The notes beneath the pieces are model-generated. The model saw nothing but the letters and a program-made list of their open reading frames with translations, had not been told where the DNA came from and ran no database searches. Below, one piece after another: positions 5,287 through 5,500 of a DNA stretch of 5,500 nt. Position numbers and translations under genes: made by a program. The stretch comes from Cytophagia bacterium (lineage in GTDB: Bacteria; Bacteroidota; Bacteroidia; Cytophagales; Cyclobacteriaceae): assembly GCA_013373005.1 (NCBI GenBank), contig JABXIP010000500.1, forward strand, positions 1 to 5,500. Direction: 5' to 3'. Each line of letters starts with the position of its first letter. Position 1 is the first letter of the stretch.

Positions 5287-5500
5287 TTACTTATCTATTC
5301 TTAAATTTTCCTCGTCTTTATTCACCACAACTGGTTTTCCTAGTCCCGTGTTGTTCAATCTTGGTAACTGGGTTTGACCATCTCCAACAACCACGTAAAC
5401 AAGTTTATCAGGATCCATATACTCATCGATCAATCTCTGAATCTCAGCCTTATCCATGGCTTTCAATTTGGCTTCATCTTTTGCGATATAGTCTAGCGGC
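5287..5500 (-). CDS. M16 family (insulinase-like) zinc peptidase, C-terminal end (truncated by window edge)
   Basis: The minus-strand frame from 5499 down to the TAA at 5289-5287 encodes the last 70 residues of a longer protein; the start lies beyond the right edge. The visible tail reads PLDYIAKDEAKLKAMDKAEI, then IDEYMDPDKLVYVVVGD, LPRLNNTGLGKPVVVNKDEE and LRIDK. The pattern of a helical segment, then a D/PDKLVYVVVGD strand, then a GLGKPV turn and a charged end, is typical of the C-terminal domain of Bacteroidota M16 peptidases. Those are usually secreted or periplasmic proteins of about 900 residues, in which the HxxEH zinc site is near the N-terminus and so not visible here. The call rests on this tail only. 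It converges with the glycosylase gene and is followed by the hairpin at 5237-5263. Confidence 0.65.
   Translation of the reverse strand, partial: PLDYIAKDEAKLKAMDKAEIQRLIDEYMDPDKLVYVVVGDGQTQLPRLNNTGLGKPVVVNKDEENLRIDK

Noticed and set aside
1..5500. Insertion sequence, CRISPR array, phage or defence system
   Set aside because: No transposase, integrase, spaced repeat array, nuclease-effector pair or terminal inverted repeats were seen; the recognisable genes are ordinary chromosomal genes.

Overview
The window reads as chromosomal DNA of a Bacteroidota member, probably a free-living Cytophagales- or Flavobacteriia-type organism. The base composition is moderately AT-rich, start codons lack Shine-Dalgarno sequences, and some upstream regions carry matches to the Bacteroidota TAnnTTTG -7 promoter box. 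The encoded proteins (Wzi-family protein, M16 peptidase tail, SGNH esterase, TRIC-type membrane protein) are of kinds common in that phylum. The genus call is inference. No mobile element, CRISPR array, tRNA or rRNA was seen.

Layout: (1) 1-600, minus strand, the N-terminal 200 residues of a secreted capsule-assembly Wzi-family protein, cut by the left edge. (2) 601-817, a divergent intergenic region with weak promoter candidates and a 10-bp palindrome. (3) 818-2464 and 2454-3146, plus strand, a long-chain acyl-CoA synthetase overlapping by 11 bp a secreted SGNH/GDSL esterase; these look like one translationally coupled unit. (4) 3147-3767, minus strand, a TRIC/UPF0126 membrane protein whose stop codon directly abuts the esterase stop. 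(5) 3768-4065, a gap with no plus-strand ATG before 4029, ending in a strong plus-strand intrinsic terminator that has no gene in front of it. Two alternative hairpins and a repeated 10-mer precede the terminator. (6) 4066-4632 and 4664-5230, plus strand, a phosphinothricin-acetyltransferase-like GNAT and an Fe-S uracil-DNA-glycosylase-like protein, probably co-transcribed. (7) 5237-5263, a terminator that best serves the minus strand, followed by the last 70 residues of a minus-strand M16 peptidase running off the right edge.

Functional links are modest. The acyl-CoA synthetase/esterase pair suggests release of an acyl group outside the cytoplasm and activation of fatty acid inside it, but the esterase substrate is unknown. 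The GNAT/glycosylase pair could be a small detoxification and repair operon. Most other genes are ordinary housekeeping or envelope genes.

The least explained part is about 3905-4030. It has the look of a small non-coding RNA, or of a conditional terminator (attenuator) leader for the GNAT/glycosylase pair. This rests on structure read by eye, and I do not recognise the RNA family.
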